NCBI RefSeq assembly: GCF_003259845.1
Contig: NZ_QLMJ01000006.1
Location: forward strand, 1-64,000
Origin: Actinoplanes lutulentus
Lineage (GTDB): Bacteria; Actinomycetota; Actinomycetes; Mycobacteriales; Micromonosporaceae
Direction: 5' to 3'
DNA: 64,000 nucleotides
The notes under the pieces are model-generated. The model saw nothing but the letters and a program-made list of their open reading frames with translations, ran no database searches and had not been told where the DNA came from. Position numbers and translations under genes: made by a program. How positions within the stretch are numbered: position 1 is the stretch's first letter; each line of letters opens with the position of its first letter. This document shows positions 9,814-18,013 of this stretch, one piece after another.

Positions 9814-10500
9814 TTAGTTGAAGAGCGCCTGTAGTCCCTGGCCGGCGCAGGTCAGCAGCACCGGCACGAGGCACACGATCACGCCGAGCACCGGGGTGCG
9901 GTCGACTTTCACACCCTCGTCCTCGTAGACGAAGCCGATCGTGGCCCAGCCCAGCCCGAACGCCAGCAGCGGCATGCTCAGCGCGCACCACAGCGCGTAA
10001 TCCGGCGGCGAGCCGACCAGCAGGAACAGAATCACCTGCACCAGCAGCACCACGGCCGCGAACGGCCCGTAGACCAGCAGGTTGCGACCGTAGGGCCGAT
10101 GCGGGCCAGTCGGCGCCGGACCGATGAAAGCATGATCCGCGGCGTCCGCCGTCACGCGCGCTTCGCGCAGCGCGGCAAGCACAGCGGCCGGCCCGCCGGC
10201 CACCTTCGCCATTGCCACAGCCTGGTCTTCCGGCTGCGGCGTCAGATCCAGATCGGGTACGCCGAAATCACGTGTCAACCGTGCTCGTTGCGGGGAGAGC
10301 CTCGCGCGTACCGAAGAAAGCTCTTGTCGTGCGGCCGTGACCGTCTCGGCGTGCTCGCCCGCCATCGAGCTTGCGGCCCGGCGGACGGCGTCCAGATCGC
10401 GGGCGGCAGCGAGGTAGTCCGCCCACGGGTCGTCCTGCGGGGGTGCGGCCTGTGCCGGCACCAAACCGCGCTGCTCGGCCTGTTCGGCCTGCTCGGTCAT
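9814..10500 (-). CDS. Membrane protein partnered with the FtsK-like ATPase
   Basis: The first half of this 228-residue protein is soluble and helical, with a likely coiled coil around residues 35-80. The second half has three to four hydrophobic segments (NLLVYGPFAAVVLLVQVILF, then two closely spaced ones, and a last one near the C-terminus). The family is unknown to me. The start ATG overlaps the stop of the ATPase gene by ATGA-type coupling. Because the ATPase has no membrane segment of its own, this protein is a reasonable candidate for its membrane anchor or pore, which is inference from context only. Confidence 0.7.
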   Translation of the reverse strand: MTEQAEQAEQRGLVPAQAAPPQDDPWADYLAAARDLDAVRRAASSMAGEHAETVTAARQELSSVRARLSPQRARLTRDFGVPDLDLTPQPEDQAVAMAKVAGGPAAVLAALREARVTADAADHAFIGPAPTGPHRPYGRNLLVYGPFAAVVLLVQVILFLLVGSPPDYALWCALSMPLLAFGLGWATIGFVYEDEGVKVDRTPVLGVIVCLVPVLLTCAGQGLQALFN

Positions 10501-13115
10501 GGGGCGTCACCCTCCTCGGGAGCGAGGAACGGGACCACGGTCACGGTGCGGTCGGTGTGCCGGTCGTGCAGCAGAACCCTGTTCGGCCGGGGGTGCCAGT
10601 CCACCGGACGGCTCAGCATCATCGTCACGTCGCTCTGCGGCACGTTCAGGAAGAGCAGGCCGGCCACGTCCTCGCGGCCCATGCTGCCGCCGATCTCCTC
10701 GCTGAACCGGCGCACGCCGCGCCACCAGGAGAGCAGGTGCGCGCCGCGGCTCGGGCCCTCGCGCAACAGCTGCCGCAGACCGCTCAGGCTGCCCGGAGGT
10801 GCCGCGTCCATCCCGAACACCACGCGGTAACCGGGGCGTTCGGCGTCCAGCTCGGCGGCGAGGCCGGCCGCGTCGACCACCACCACTTCCTGCCGGTGAC
10901 CGATCTCGGTGGCCAGCGCGGTCGCCAGGTCGTCGCCCTCGGCCACCAGCGAGGCGATCACGAACCGGGTGGAGCGCGGGGCGTGGCACGCCGCCACACT
11001 GCGTGCCGCAGCGTCCAGCACCTCCGCGCCGCCGCTGTACGAGCCGAGGATCGCCAGATGCCGCCCGGGCGAGGAGTCCAATGGGAACGCGGCCGTGGAG
11101 AGGCTCACGTCGATCACACGGCCGAGCAGCGCGGTCGGGCGCGAGGACCGGCCGGTCAGCGCCGCACGGTACGTCGGGTCGTCGGCGAGGTGCTGGTGCG
11201 CGTAACCGGCGAACACCTTCGGTGGCTGCGCCTCCTGGTCGCGCGCACCCCACAGGCGGTGCCGCAGATCGCTCAGCAGGTCCTGGTCGGCGTGCGGATC
11301 GGGGAACCGGACCACACGCTCGTGGCCGCGGGTCGCGCCACGTGGCCCGCCCAGGCCACCGGCCGTGTTCACCACGGCACTGCCCAGCGGCAGGCCGGCC
11401 GCCGAGTCGTTCGTCGGCTCCAGCACGTCACCGCCGCCCGGCAGCGCGATCCGCACCGGGAACTGGCCGAAGATCGAGTCGCGTTTCGCGTACAGCGCCT
11501 CGACGCCGAGCACGGTCTGGCTCGCCAGCACCAGGTGGATGCCGTAGGACCTTCCCTTGCGCGCCAGCGACTCCAGCAGCGTCACCGCCTCGGCGGCCGT
11601 CGGATCGTTGCCCGCCAGCAGCACCTGGAACTCGTCGATCACACACAGCACGCGCGGCAGCGGCTGGCTGCGGCCTTCCTCGGCCGCCACCATCCGCAGA
11701 TCGGTGAAACGCGAAACCCCAGCCCTTTTGTACGCGAGAGAGCGCCGGCCCATCTCAGCGTCCAGTTCACGCAGGACGGCCAGGCCGTACTCCCTGTCGG
11801 ACTCGACGCCGACCGCCCGGGCGTGCGGCAGCCAGGTGCGATCCCGCTGCGTCGGCACGAACTCGGCGAAGGAGACGCCCTCCTTGAAGTCGAGCAGGTA
11901 GAGAGCGAGCTCGTCGGGGCTGTACCGGGCGCCGAGGCCGTACAGAACGTTGATCAGGAAAGCCGTCTTGCCGGCTCCGGAACGGCCACCGACCATCCAG
12001 TGCGGGGTCAGGTCGTTGAACCGCAGCACCAGCGGCACGTCGCCGTGGCGACCCACCACGGTCTCCAGGCCGGCCGCCGCGTCACCGCTCCACAGTTGCT
12101 CGGACGACTCCGGCAGCAGGTCGGCGAGCGTCACCCGGGATGCCTCCGCCGAATCGGCCGCGAGCTCCTGGCAGACCGCGTCGATCAGGCGGGCCGGCGG
12201 CTCCTCGTCGAGGAAGACCGGCGCGTTCAGCCACAGCGCACTGGGAATCGACCCGAATGTTCCGCCCGGCGGGTCGCCGATGATCGCGAACGGGTTGCGT
12301 ACCGAAATCGGGGTGGTCCGTGGCAGCGGCGCCTGCGATGTCTCCGCGGTCAGCGGGGGAGGCGGCCAGCCGGCCACGATCAGATGCAGCCCGGAATCCG
12401 GACCCTGCTGGGCCAGGGCCGCGATCCGGCGCAGTTCCTCGCCCTCGGTCAGTTCCGGCAGGCTGGCGATGACCACGAGCATCATCCGGTCGCGCTGGGA
12501 GCGCCGGGTGCTGTCGCCCCGCTCGCCCCTGTCGCTTCTTTTGCTTCGTGCCGGGCGAAGCCACTTCTCCGCTTCGGACAGCACGTCTCGCAGGCCCTGG
12601 CGGTCGGTGGCCGGCGGCGACATCAGGCCGGCGTCGGCGAGCTCCTCGAACGGCGCGAAGACCGAACCGCCGCCGACACCGTCGACCGCGCGGACCAGCA
12701 GCGAGCCGGCCGGGGCCGAAGCGAGCAGGCGGACCAGCAGCGACCGCAGCAGGGCGAACACCCGCGGGTCGGTGGCGGTCGCGTCGATCGTCAGATGGCC
12801 GGTGCCGAGCAGCGGCACCACGGCCGGGAAACGGACGTCGTCCAGCGGCTGGGCGATGCCGACCCGGACGAACTGCGGAATCCGCTCGCCGCCCAGTGGT
12901 CCTCGCGGCGTCATCGCGTCCAGCGTCACGCCGAGCCAGCCGGGCACCAGCCGGGACGCCAACGTGCGCAGGCGATCGGCTATCCGGTGCTGTTCCCGTG
13001 GGTCGGCCGCGGCGGGAGCGTATGCCTCCATCGCCGCAGCGGCCGCGTCCACTGTCGCCACGGCTTGCCGGTGCAAAGCAGCGGCCTGCCGGACCCGCAG
13101 AGTCGAATCAGCCAC
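10497..13115 (-). CDS. FtsK/SpoIIIE-type ATPase (EccC-like) of a WXG100 module
   Basis: The protein has 872 residues and no obvious membrane helix. A central FtsK/SpoIIIE domain has Walker A GGRSGAGKT near residue 377 and Walker B VLCVIDEF near 488, followed by the LARKGRSYGIHLVLASQ segment typical of the family. A second, degenerate nucleotide-binding-like domain (GRHLAILGSYSGGAEVL) lies near residue 690, recalling the tandem ATPase layout of EccC/YukB in type VII secretion. The GTG start is preceded by AGGAGG at eight bases. The neighbours across the divergent promoter include WXG100-like proteins, so substrate export is more likely than chromosome segregation. Confidence 0.85.
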   Translation of the reverse strand: MADSTLRVRQAAALHRQAVATVDAAAAAMEAYAPAAADPREQHRIADRLRTLASRLVPGWLGVTLDAMTPRGPLGGERIPQFVRVGIAQPLDDVRFPAVVPLLGTGHLTIDATATDPRVFALLRSLLVRLLASAPAGSLLVRAVDGVGGGSVFAPFEELADAGLMSPPATDRQGLRDVLSEAEKWLRPARSKRSDRGERGDSTRRSQRDRMMLVVIASLPELTEGEELRRIAALAQQGPDSGLHLIVAGWPPPPLTAETSQAPLPRTTPISVRNPFAIIGDPPGGTFGSIPSALWLNAPVFLDEEPPARLIDAVCQELAADSAEASRVTLADLLPESSEQLWSGDAAAGLETVVGRHGDVPLVLRFNDLTPHWMVGGRSGAGKTAFLINVLYGLGARYSPDELALYLLDFKEGVSFAEFVPTQRDRTWLPHARAVGVESDREYGLAVLRELDAEMGRRSLAYKRAGVSRFTDLRMVAAEEGRSQPLPRVLCVIDEFQVLLAGNDPTAAEAVTLLESLARKGRSYGIHLVLASQTVLGVEALYAKRDSIFGQFPVRIALPGGGDVLEPTNDSAAGLPLGSAVVNTAGGLGGPRGATRGHERVVRFPDPHADQDLLSDLRHRLWGARDQEAQPPKVFAGYAHQHLADDPTYRAALTGRSSRPTALLGRVIDVSLSTAAFPLDSSPGRHLAILGSYSGGAEVLDAAARSVAACHAPRSTRFVIASLVAEGDDLATALATEIGHRQEVVVVDAAGLAAELDAERPGYRVVFGMDAAPPGSLSGLRQLLREGPSRGAHLLSWWRGVRRFSEEIGGSMGREDVAGLLFLNVPQSDVTMMLSRPVDWHPRPNRVLLHDRHTDRTVTVVPFLAPEEGDAP

Positions 13116-13292
13116 TGCCACCACCTCCTGTCCGCGGTTAAAACCTATCCCAGGCCCGGACGAGTGCCGCGTTGCGTACCCGGTCGCAGTTTTCGTGCCG
13201 GGTTTTGGCCTTTGCTTTGTGTGCGCGTTTGAACTCGCAGCGTGGTGTTGGGGTATCCACCTGCACAGGGTCACGTGCATCTGGAGGCGGCA

Positions 13293-13589
13293 GTGGACGC
13301 GAACTACGTCGTTACGGGCGAGGCGGCCGGTGGGTGGATCCGGGTCGAGCTGGCCGAGGACGGACGGCTCTGGGATCTGGCCCTCGACCCACGAGTGACT
13401 TCGCTGCCTGTCTCCGAACTGCGGGACGGGCTGATGGCGGCGTTCTCGTCGGCTCAGCTCAGCTTGCCATTCGCTTGTGGCGAGGCCTTCGAGGAGCAGG
13501 TCGCGGACGCCTCCGCGATGGCCGAGCGGCGGTTCGCCGAGATCTCCACCGCGCTGTACGACATCTGCCGGCGGGCGGACCGGCCATGA
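13293..13589 (+). CDS. YbaB/EbfC-like protein
   Basis: The 98-residue protein has the small alpha-beta-alpha layout of YbaB/EbfC proteins: a strand pair with LAEDGRLWDLALDPRV and then a helix after LPVSELRDGLMAAF. YbaB proteins bind DNA, but in actinobacterial type VII loci relatives (the EspL type) act as secretion-associated chaperones. GTG at 13293 is chosen because GGAGG stands five bases upstream; in-frame GTG at 13242 would add 17 residues. It is the first gene of the plus-strand operon and overlaps the next gene by ATGA. Confidence 0.7.
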   Translation: MDANYVVTGEAAGGWIRVELAEDGRLWDLALDPRVTSLPVSELRDGLMAAFSSAQLSLPFACGEAFEEQVADASAMAERRFAEISTALYDICRRADRP

Positions 13590-13900
13590 TCGTTCTTGCT
13601 TTTGATACCGAGATCGTGGCGTCCGCGGGCAGCGCCCTCGCCGGCGTCGCCCAGCGGATGGCCGACGACGTGGCCGTGCTGGAGAACACCGTCGCCGGAT
13701 CCGGGAACCCGTGGGGAGACGACGAGAGCGGCAGCACGTTCGCTGTCGCGTACCAGGCGGTGCTCGGTCATGCGCTTGGTGCGCTCGGGTCGTACGTACA
13801 GCAGATGGGTGACGCGGCACTCAGCCTGACCCTGCAGGCGCGTGCGGTGGCCGAGGCCGATCAGGCCTCCGCTTTTGAGATCTCGGCCGGTGTGACATGA
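13586..13900 (+). CDS. WXG100-like protein (putative type VII secretion substrate or partner)
   Basis: This 104-residue protein has the WXG100 look: two long helices joined by a GNPWGDDESG turn, where W-G replaces W-x-G, ending in a helical tail. WXG100 (ESAT-6-like) proteins form helical-hairpin dimers exported by EccC-type ATPases. ATGA overlaps on both sides couple its translation to the YbaB-like protein and to the toxin-like protein. That coupling suggests it pairs with the WXG-like N-terminus of the latter, which is inference. Confidence 0.72.
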   Translation: MIVLAFDTEIVASAGSALAGVAQRMADDVAVLENTVAGSGNPWGDDESGSTFAVAYQAVLGHALGALGSYVQQMGDAALSLTLQARAVAEADQASAFEISAGVT

Positions 13901-14895
13901 CCATCGAGCTGCCACTCGCTTTGGTCGAGCCTCTGGAATGGATCGGTCTGAGCTGGCCGCAGGCCGACGAGGACCGGCTGCACGCCGACGGGCTCGCCTG
14001 GATCGAACACGGCACCCGGCTGCGGGCACACCTGGCCGAGGCTGACGCCGCCGCCCGCCGGGTCTGGATGGAGAACGAGGGCGCCTCCGTCGAGGCGTTC
14101 GAACAATGGTGGAACGGCGGCGAAGGCCCCGGCCGGCGCCTCACCGACGCGGCAACCGCCGTCGAGCTGATCGGCGCCGGGCTGATCGCCATGGCGGGCG
14201 TGACCGTCGCGCTCAAGACCGCGTACATCGCCCAGCTGACCATCCTGTCGTTCCAGGTCGGCCAGGCCGTCGCCACCGCGTTCGTCACCGCCGGCGCCAC
14301 GCTCGCCGAAGTACCCGTCTTCGTCGCCGCCACCCGGCTCGCCTGTCGTGAGCTCATCCACCGCTCGCTGCAGATGGTCGAAGGCGAGATCGCGCAGATG
14401 TTCACCCGTGCGGCGGACCTGCTCCAGCACGCCGGCGGCGAGGCCGTCGCCCGCAACGCCGGACAGCTCGCCCGGCACTTCGGACAGAACTCCGAATTCC
14501 ACCGGCTCATGCGCCAGGTCGAGCAGGCCGACGTACGCAGCCCGGCGAATGGCGCCACTTTCTACTCCGGACGAGCCGGTGACGGTACGCCGATGCGGGT
14601 ATTCGCCGAGAAGAACACGGACGGGGTGACGTCAGTGACGCTGGAGAAAACCCCGGGCGGCGCCGGCTTCGACGAACTGCGGCTCTTCGAGGACGGGTCA
14701 CCCGTACGCCAGACGCAGGCCAGGGACATCTGGAGCCGGCTCTCCGAGAGGTACGCGTCAACCGCGGTCGGCGAGGTAACCGCGTTCGCCCACAACCCGC
14801 GCGCCGACGGCATCTGGAACGCTGTGGAGCGCCGGGCACTGTTCGAGAACCCGGCGACCACCCGGCTCACCACCATCGACCCGGTCGGAGCGTGA
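13897..14895 (+). CDS. WXG100-like N-terminal domain with a toxin-like C-terminal domain
   Basis: The 332-residue protein begins with a helical segment (about 1-215) containing WIGLSWPQADED and EAFEQWWNGGEGPGRR and a hydrophobic stretch near residues 88-135, the pattern of WXG100-like leaders of polymorphic toxins. From about residue 220 a compact domain of mixed character begins (FYSGRAGDG, LEKTPGGAGFDELRLFEDGS, RDIWSRLSERYA). I remember similar FYSG...TPGG...RLSERYA domains at the C-termini of bacterial polymorphic toxins but cannot name the activity. The small gene two bases downstream is a fitting immunity gene. No signal peptide is seen, as expected for a type VII-type substrate. Confidence 0.7.
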   Translation: MTIELPLALVEPLEWIGLSWPQADEDRLHADGLAWIEHGTRLRAHLAEADAAARRVWMENEGASVEAFEQWWNGGEGPGRRLTDAATAVELIGAGLIAMAGVTVALKTAYIAQLTILSFQVGQAVATAFVTAGATLAEVPVFVAATRLACRELIHRSLQMVEGEIAQMFTRAADLLQHAGGEAVARNAGQLARHFGQNSEFHRLMRQVEQADVRSPANGATFYSGRAGDGTPMRVFAEKNTDGVTSVTLEKTPGGAGFDELRLFEDGSPVRQTQARDIWSRLSERYASTAVGEVTAFAHNPRADGIWNAVERRALFENPATTRLTTIDPVGA

Positions 14896-14896
14896 G

Positions 14897-15181
14897 ATGG
14901 CAGTTCACGAGGTACGCAGCCAGGCGGCGCGGACTGATTCCGGGGTCCTGCTGCTCGGGGTCGACCGGGAGACCATGCGGGTGGAGTTCGCCGGCCACGT
15001 TCTGCACGTGGCGGTCGATCGAGGGCTCTCTTCTTACGGGTTCTACCTGCCCGCCGAGCCGGTGTGGGACGACTCGGTGGCTCTGTCGGCGCAGGAGCTG
15101 GCCGTGGTGAAGGACGCCATTGTGGAGATCCAGAGGTTTTGGGGGTTCGCTGTGGACTTCCATGTTCTGGGGGTGGATTAG
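14897..15181 (+). CDS. Putative immunity protein for the upstream toxin-like protein
   Basis: A 94-residue soluble protein of unknown family, with alternating strands in the first half (VLLLGVDRETMRVEF, HVLHVAVDRG) and a helix near the end (ELAVVKDAIVEIQRFW). It starts one base after the stop of the toxin-like gene. Size, position and lack of any recognised enzymatic motif match an immunity protein of a polymorphic toxin pair. This role is inferred from context and not from homology. Confidence 0.6.
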   Translation: MAVHEVRSQAARTDSGVLLLGVDRETMRVEFAGHVLHVAVDRGLSSYGFYLPAEPVWDDSVALSAQELAVVKDAIVEIQRFWGFAVDFHVLGVD

Positions 15182-15229
15182 TGTCGCGGGTATGCGATCG
15201 GGTCCGTCTGAGGGTGGGAGGCCGGGACC

Positions 15230-15751
15230 GTGGTGACATCTGACGGAAGCCGGCCGGGTGGGACGGGGTTGAAGAGCGGGCGGCTGAGGAGCCGGAGGGC
15301 TAGGTTGCTGCTGGCGCTGACGGCCGGGGTTATGGGGTTGTTGTGCTTGGGCGGAGCCGGCATCTTCTTCGTTTTGTACGACGACGCTACGGAGATCGAG
15401 CGAACGGCCCCAGACGCAGTCGTCGACAATTTCTTGCGCGCATATCTTGAGAGCCAAGACGAGCAAGAAACGGCACTCTATACCTGCAAGGCCGGCTTGA
15501 ATGTTGAGCAGCTAGCGGCCCTGCGCTCCGAGATTTTGGACAGGGAAGAAAAATTCGATGTAAATGTGTCCGTCAGTTGGAGCTCGCTCTCCGTATCGCC
15601 CGACGCGGGTGACCGTAAGAGCGTTTCGACAGAGCTTACGATCGCCGGATTTTCGAAAGGAACTTCCGTTAGTAGGCGAACGGAGCCATGGTCATTCGTC
15701 GTAATAGACGATGACGGATGGCGCGTATGTGGCGCTACTAAGATCTTGTAA
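15230..15751 (+). CDS. Membrane-anchored protein of unknown function
   Basis: The 173-residue protein has a basic N-terminus, one membrane segment near residues 26-50 and an extracellular part with two cysteines (LYTCKAGL and WRVCGATK). The outer part (PDAVVDNFLRAYLESQDEQE ... WRVCG) has the NTF2-like outline common in small actinobacterial anchored proteins. Codon use is visibly more AT-rich than neighbours (GAA, AAA, TTT, ATT are frequent), hinting at transfer. It converges with the last gene of the type IV-like operon. Function unknown. Confidence 0.65.
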   Translation: MVTSDGSRPGGTGLKSGRLRSRRARLLLALTAGVMGLLCLGGAGIFFVLYDDATEIERTAPDAVVDNFLRAYLESQDEQETALYTCKAGLNVEQLAALRSEILDREEKFDVNVSVSWSSLSVSPDAGDRKSVSTELTIAGFSKGTSVSRRTEPWSFVVIDDDGWRVCGATKIL

Positions 15752-15752
15752 G

Positions 15753-16355
15753 CTATTCAAGCCAAAGGAGACTTGCCGGGACCTCGAGTGTTCGGGGTGT
15801 ACGGCCGTCCCAGCCCCAGCGATACCAGCCGAGTTCCTCGCTGATACGTGCGCAGATCTCGCCGTTGTCGCTGGTGTAGAGCTCGGTCACCGCGCGGACA
15901 TCCCGCTGCTCGCCACCGTCCTCGAGCAGCCGAGCGACGCGGCGGCCGGTGAGGAAATCAGCCTCGGTGGCCGCAACCGGCGGACGCCGGGGCGGCTCGT
16001 CGAGGGAGACCATTTGCGGTTCTTTAGGTCGTGAGGACGACGTAGTGCCAGCCACTCCATATTCCTCGACCCAGACCCGATCGACCGGCACGAGCGCGGC
16101 GAATACTTCTGTCTGTTCGGCCTCGGCGCGGTACCACTCCGACTCCGCCATCACCGGAACATAAGTCCGGCTGCCCTGAACAACTTTCTCGTCGGCGCGC
16201 AAATCACCCCGCCAGCCGAGCCCCGGTGAACCGATCACGACCCGTTTCCCACGCAACTGCCCACCCATGGTGGCCGGCGTAGGGATAACAGGGCGAGGCG
16301 CGTCCAAAGCCCATTCCGCATTCATGGCAAACGGGTCCGGGAATCCGTCGCTCAT
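15753..16355 (-). CDS. Hypothetical protein, last gene of the type IV-like operon
   Basis: No family is recognised. The 200-residue protein has no membrane segment or signal peptide. Its middle is a tandem of small strand-rich segments (KRVVIGSPGLGWRGDLRA, VDRVWVEEYGV) and the C-terminus has WYRWGWDGRTP. The ATG overlaps the stop of the lysozyme-M23 gene, so it belongs to the same transcript. A cytosolic accessory or regulatory role in the system is possible but unsupported. Confidence 0.6.
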   Translation of the reverse strand: MSDGFPDPFAMNAEWALDAPRPVIPTPATMGGQLRGKRVVIGSPGLGWRGDLRADEKVVQGSRTYVPVMAESEWYRAEAEQTEVFAALVPVDRVWVEEYGVAGTTSSSRPKEPQMVSLDEPPRRPPVAATEADFLTGRRVARLLEDGGEQRDVRAVTELYTSDNGEICARISEELGWYRWGWDGRTPRTLEVPASLLWLE

Positions 16356-17467
16356 CCCTCGCCGCCCAGCGCCGCTCCCTGCTCACGCATGAAACGCACC
16401 GGATCAATGGCGCCGGAGCTGGAGCGGTCGTTGTTCAGATGAACCTCGAAGTGCAGGTGTGGCCCGGACGAGTTGCCGCTGGAGCCGACCCGGCCGATCA
16501 CATCACCGGCCGCGACCTGCTGGTTCTCCCGAACGAAGGGCTTCTGCACCATGTGACAGTAACGCGTCATGACGTTCCCGGCGTGCTGGATCTCGACCAT
16601 CCAACCGCATCCGCCCTTGCCGGGATAACCATCCACATTGCAGCTCTTGCGTCCCCTGAAATCCTCATCGCACTTCACCATCGAGACGACACCGCTGGCG
16701 ACCGCTGCGATCGGTGTGTACTTGTCCACGCTCAGGTCGACGCCCTGGTGGTTCGGACGCTCCGGACTGCGGAAGCCGGAGCCAACGCCGGCTCGAAGGG
16801 GAATCGTCCAGCCTGAGGCCGCGATCTGACCGGACGCCGCGCAGATCATCGTGACCGAACTACCGGCCGCCGCGGCAGCACCATCGGCGAGCATGTTGAC
16901 GATCTGGGTAGCGATGGGCTCATGCTTGGCATAGGCGTCCGGGTAAGCGCTGATCTGCACTGACTGCGCCGCCCGAGTAAGCGGCATGGTCTCCCAGCCC
17001 TCAACCGTCTTCAGCTTCTCGTAGAATTTGGTGCTCGCGTACACCGGATCCCGCACCTGCTCCGGCGTACCCCAGCCAGAACTCGGCCGCTGCTGAAAGA
17101 GACCCTGCGAGTCATGGTCGTTGCGCGCGCCAAGGTGCCCGAGGCTGACAAGCCGTGACTCCTGCATAGCGGTAGCCACCGCGATCACCCAGGCCCGAGG
17201 CGGCATCTGAAGATCAGCGCCAACGTTGATGATCGTGGCGGCATTGCGGATCTGAGTAGCGCCGTAAGGCCTAATCCGCGGCAGCTTCGAATCCGGGTCG
17301 ACAGGCCCGCCTTTGCCGCAGCCGAACGCCGAGTTCAGGCCGCTCTGCTCATCGTCGCCGACGCCGCCAAGTAGCAGAGCTGTCACGGTGCCGCCGCAGC
17401 AGAGCAGAACGAACGTCACGACCAGGGAGATCAGCAGGACAATCTTGCGAGGCCGCGGAACTCTCAC
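16352..17467 (-). CDS. Cell-wall hydrolase with lysozyme-like and M23 (LytM) domains, VirB1-like
   Basis: An N-terminal membrane segment (residues 8-33) anchors a lysozyme-like domain (about 75-185) with the catalytic-glutamate segment AMQESRL and DHDSQGLFQQRPSSGWG. It is followed by an M23 endopeptidase domain (about 220-360) with the zinc motifs HQGVD and HLHFEVH. The enzyme should cut both glycan and peptide bonds of peptidoglycan outside the membrane. In Gram-positive type IV systems this two-domain architecture opens the wall for the channel. Start and stop overlap both neighbours, indicating one operon. Confidence 0.9.
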   Translation of the reverse strand: MRVPRPRKIVLLISLVVTFVLLCCGGTVTALLLGGVGDDEQSGLNSAFGCGKGGPVDPDSKLPRIRPYGATQIRNAATIINVGADLQMPPRAWVIAVATAMQESRLVSLGHLGARNDHDSQGLFQQRPSSGWGTPEQVRDPVYASTKFYEKLKTVEGWETMPLTRAAQSVQISAYPDAYAKHEPIATQIVNMLADGAAAAAGSSVTMICAASGQIAASGWTIPLRAGVGSGFRSPERPNHQGVDLSVDKYTPIAAVASGVVSMVKCDEDFRGRKSCNVDGYPGKGGCGWMVEIQHAGNVMTRYCHMVQKPFVRENQQVAAGDVIGRVGSSGNSSGPHLHFEVHLNNDRSSSGAIDPVRFMREQGAALGGEG

Positions 17468-18009
17468 GCCGACTCCCAGTCGATGCCATCGACCAGCCAG
17501 TGTCCCTCCGGTGAGACCAGCCGGAGGCTCAGCTTTCCAGTGTCCATGGTGACAATCGCGTTCACCATGGTCTCGTTGACCGCCACCAGCTCAGGCCGGC
17601 CGATCACACGTTCGGCCGGCACACCTGCGGGGTCGACGCCCTTGAGCTGGTTCGAGAGATCTTTCGTGGAGTTCGGCAGCAGACGGTCACGCCATTTCTC
17701 CGCGCTGACTGATCCGTGATTCACCCACGCTGAGGCGAACGCATAAGCGACGGCCTCGGGCTGCGCCCGCCCAGGGCTGGTTTTTGGCGTCGGCGTCGGC
17801 TCGGAAGAGACAACGCTGTCGTCTTCAGCCGGATCCGCGCTGATCGCGGGTACCGGGCTATCACTGTTCAGAGTTGGTGAGGCTGTCTGTCCATCCGAAA
17901 ACAGACGACCAATACCCACAACCGCTAACACAATGCCGACAAGCACGATGGCTACGCCCCACCGAGACCGGAAGATTCCGGTGAGGGAGCGTTCGATCAG
18001 CCCAGCCAC
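17464..18009 (-). CDS. VirB8/TcpC-like anchored protein
   Basis: The 181-residue protein has a short cytoplasmic tail, one membrane segment near residues 15-35, a Pro/Ser/Thr-rich linker and an outer domain of about 95 residues (AVAYAFASAWVN ... GHWLVDGIDWES). The outer domain has the helix-then-sheet outline of the NTF2-like fold seen in VirB8 and TcpC. The GTG start lies four bases past the upstream gene's stop and is chosen because upstream in-frame codons overlap the upstream gene and look non-coding. Assignment rests on topology and context, not on a diagnostic motif. Confidence 0.65.
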   Translation of the reverse strand: MAGLIERSLTGIFRSRWGVAIVLVGIVLAVVGIGRLFSDGQTASPTLNSDSPVPAISADPAEDDSVVSSEPTPTPKTSPGRAQPEAVAYAFASAWVNHGSVSAEKWRDRLLPNSTKDLSNQLKGVDPAGVPAERVIGRPELVAVNETMVNAIVTMDTGKLSLRLVSPEGHWLVDGIDWESA

Positions 18010-18013
18010 GTTC

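Noticed and set aside
10497..13115. Chromosome-segregation FtsK
   Set aside because: No N-terminal membrane helices or C-terminal gamma domain; the gene context is WXG100-like.
10371..13232. Long plus-strand open frame opposite the FtsK-like gene
   Set aside because: Arg/Gln/His-rich mirror frame without motifs; the minus-strand ATPase motifs are intact.
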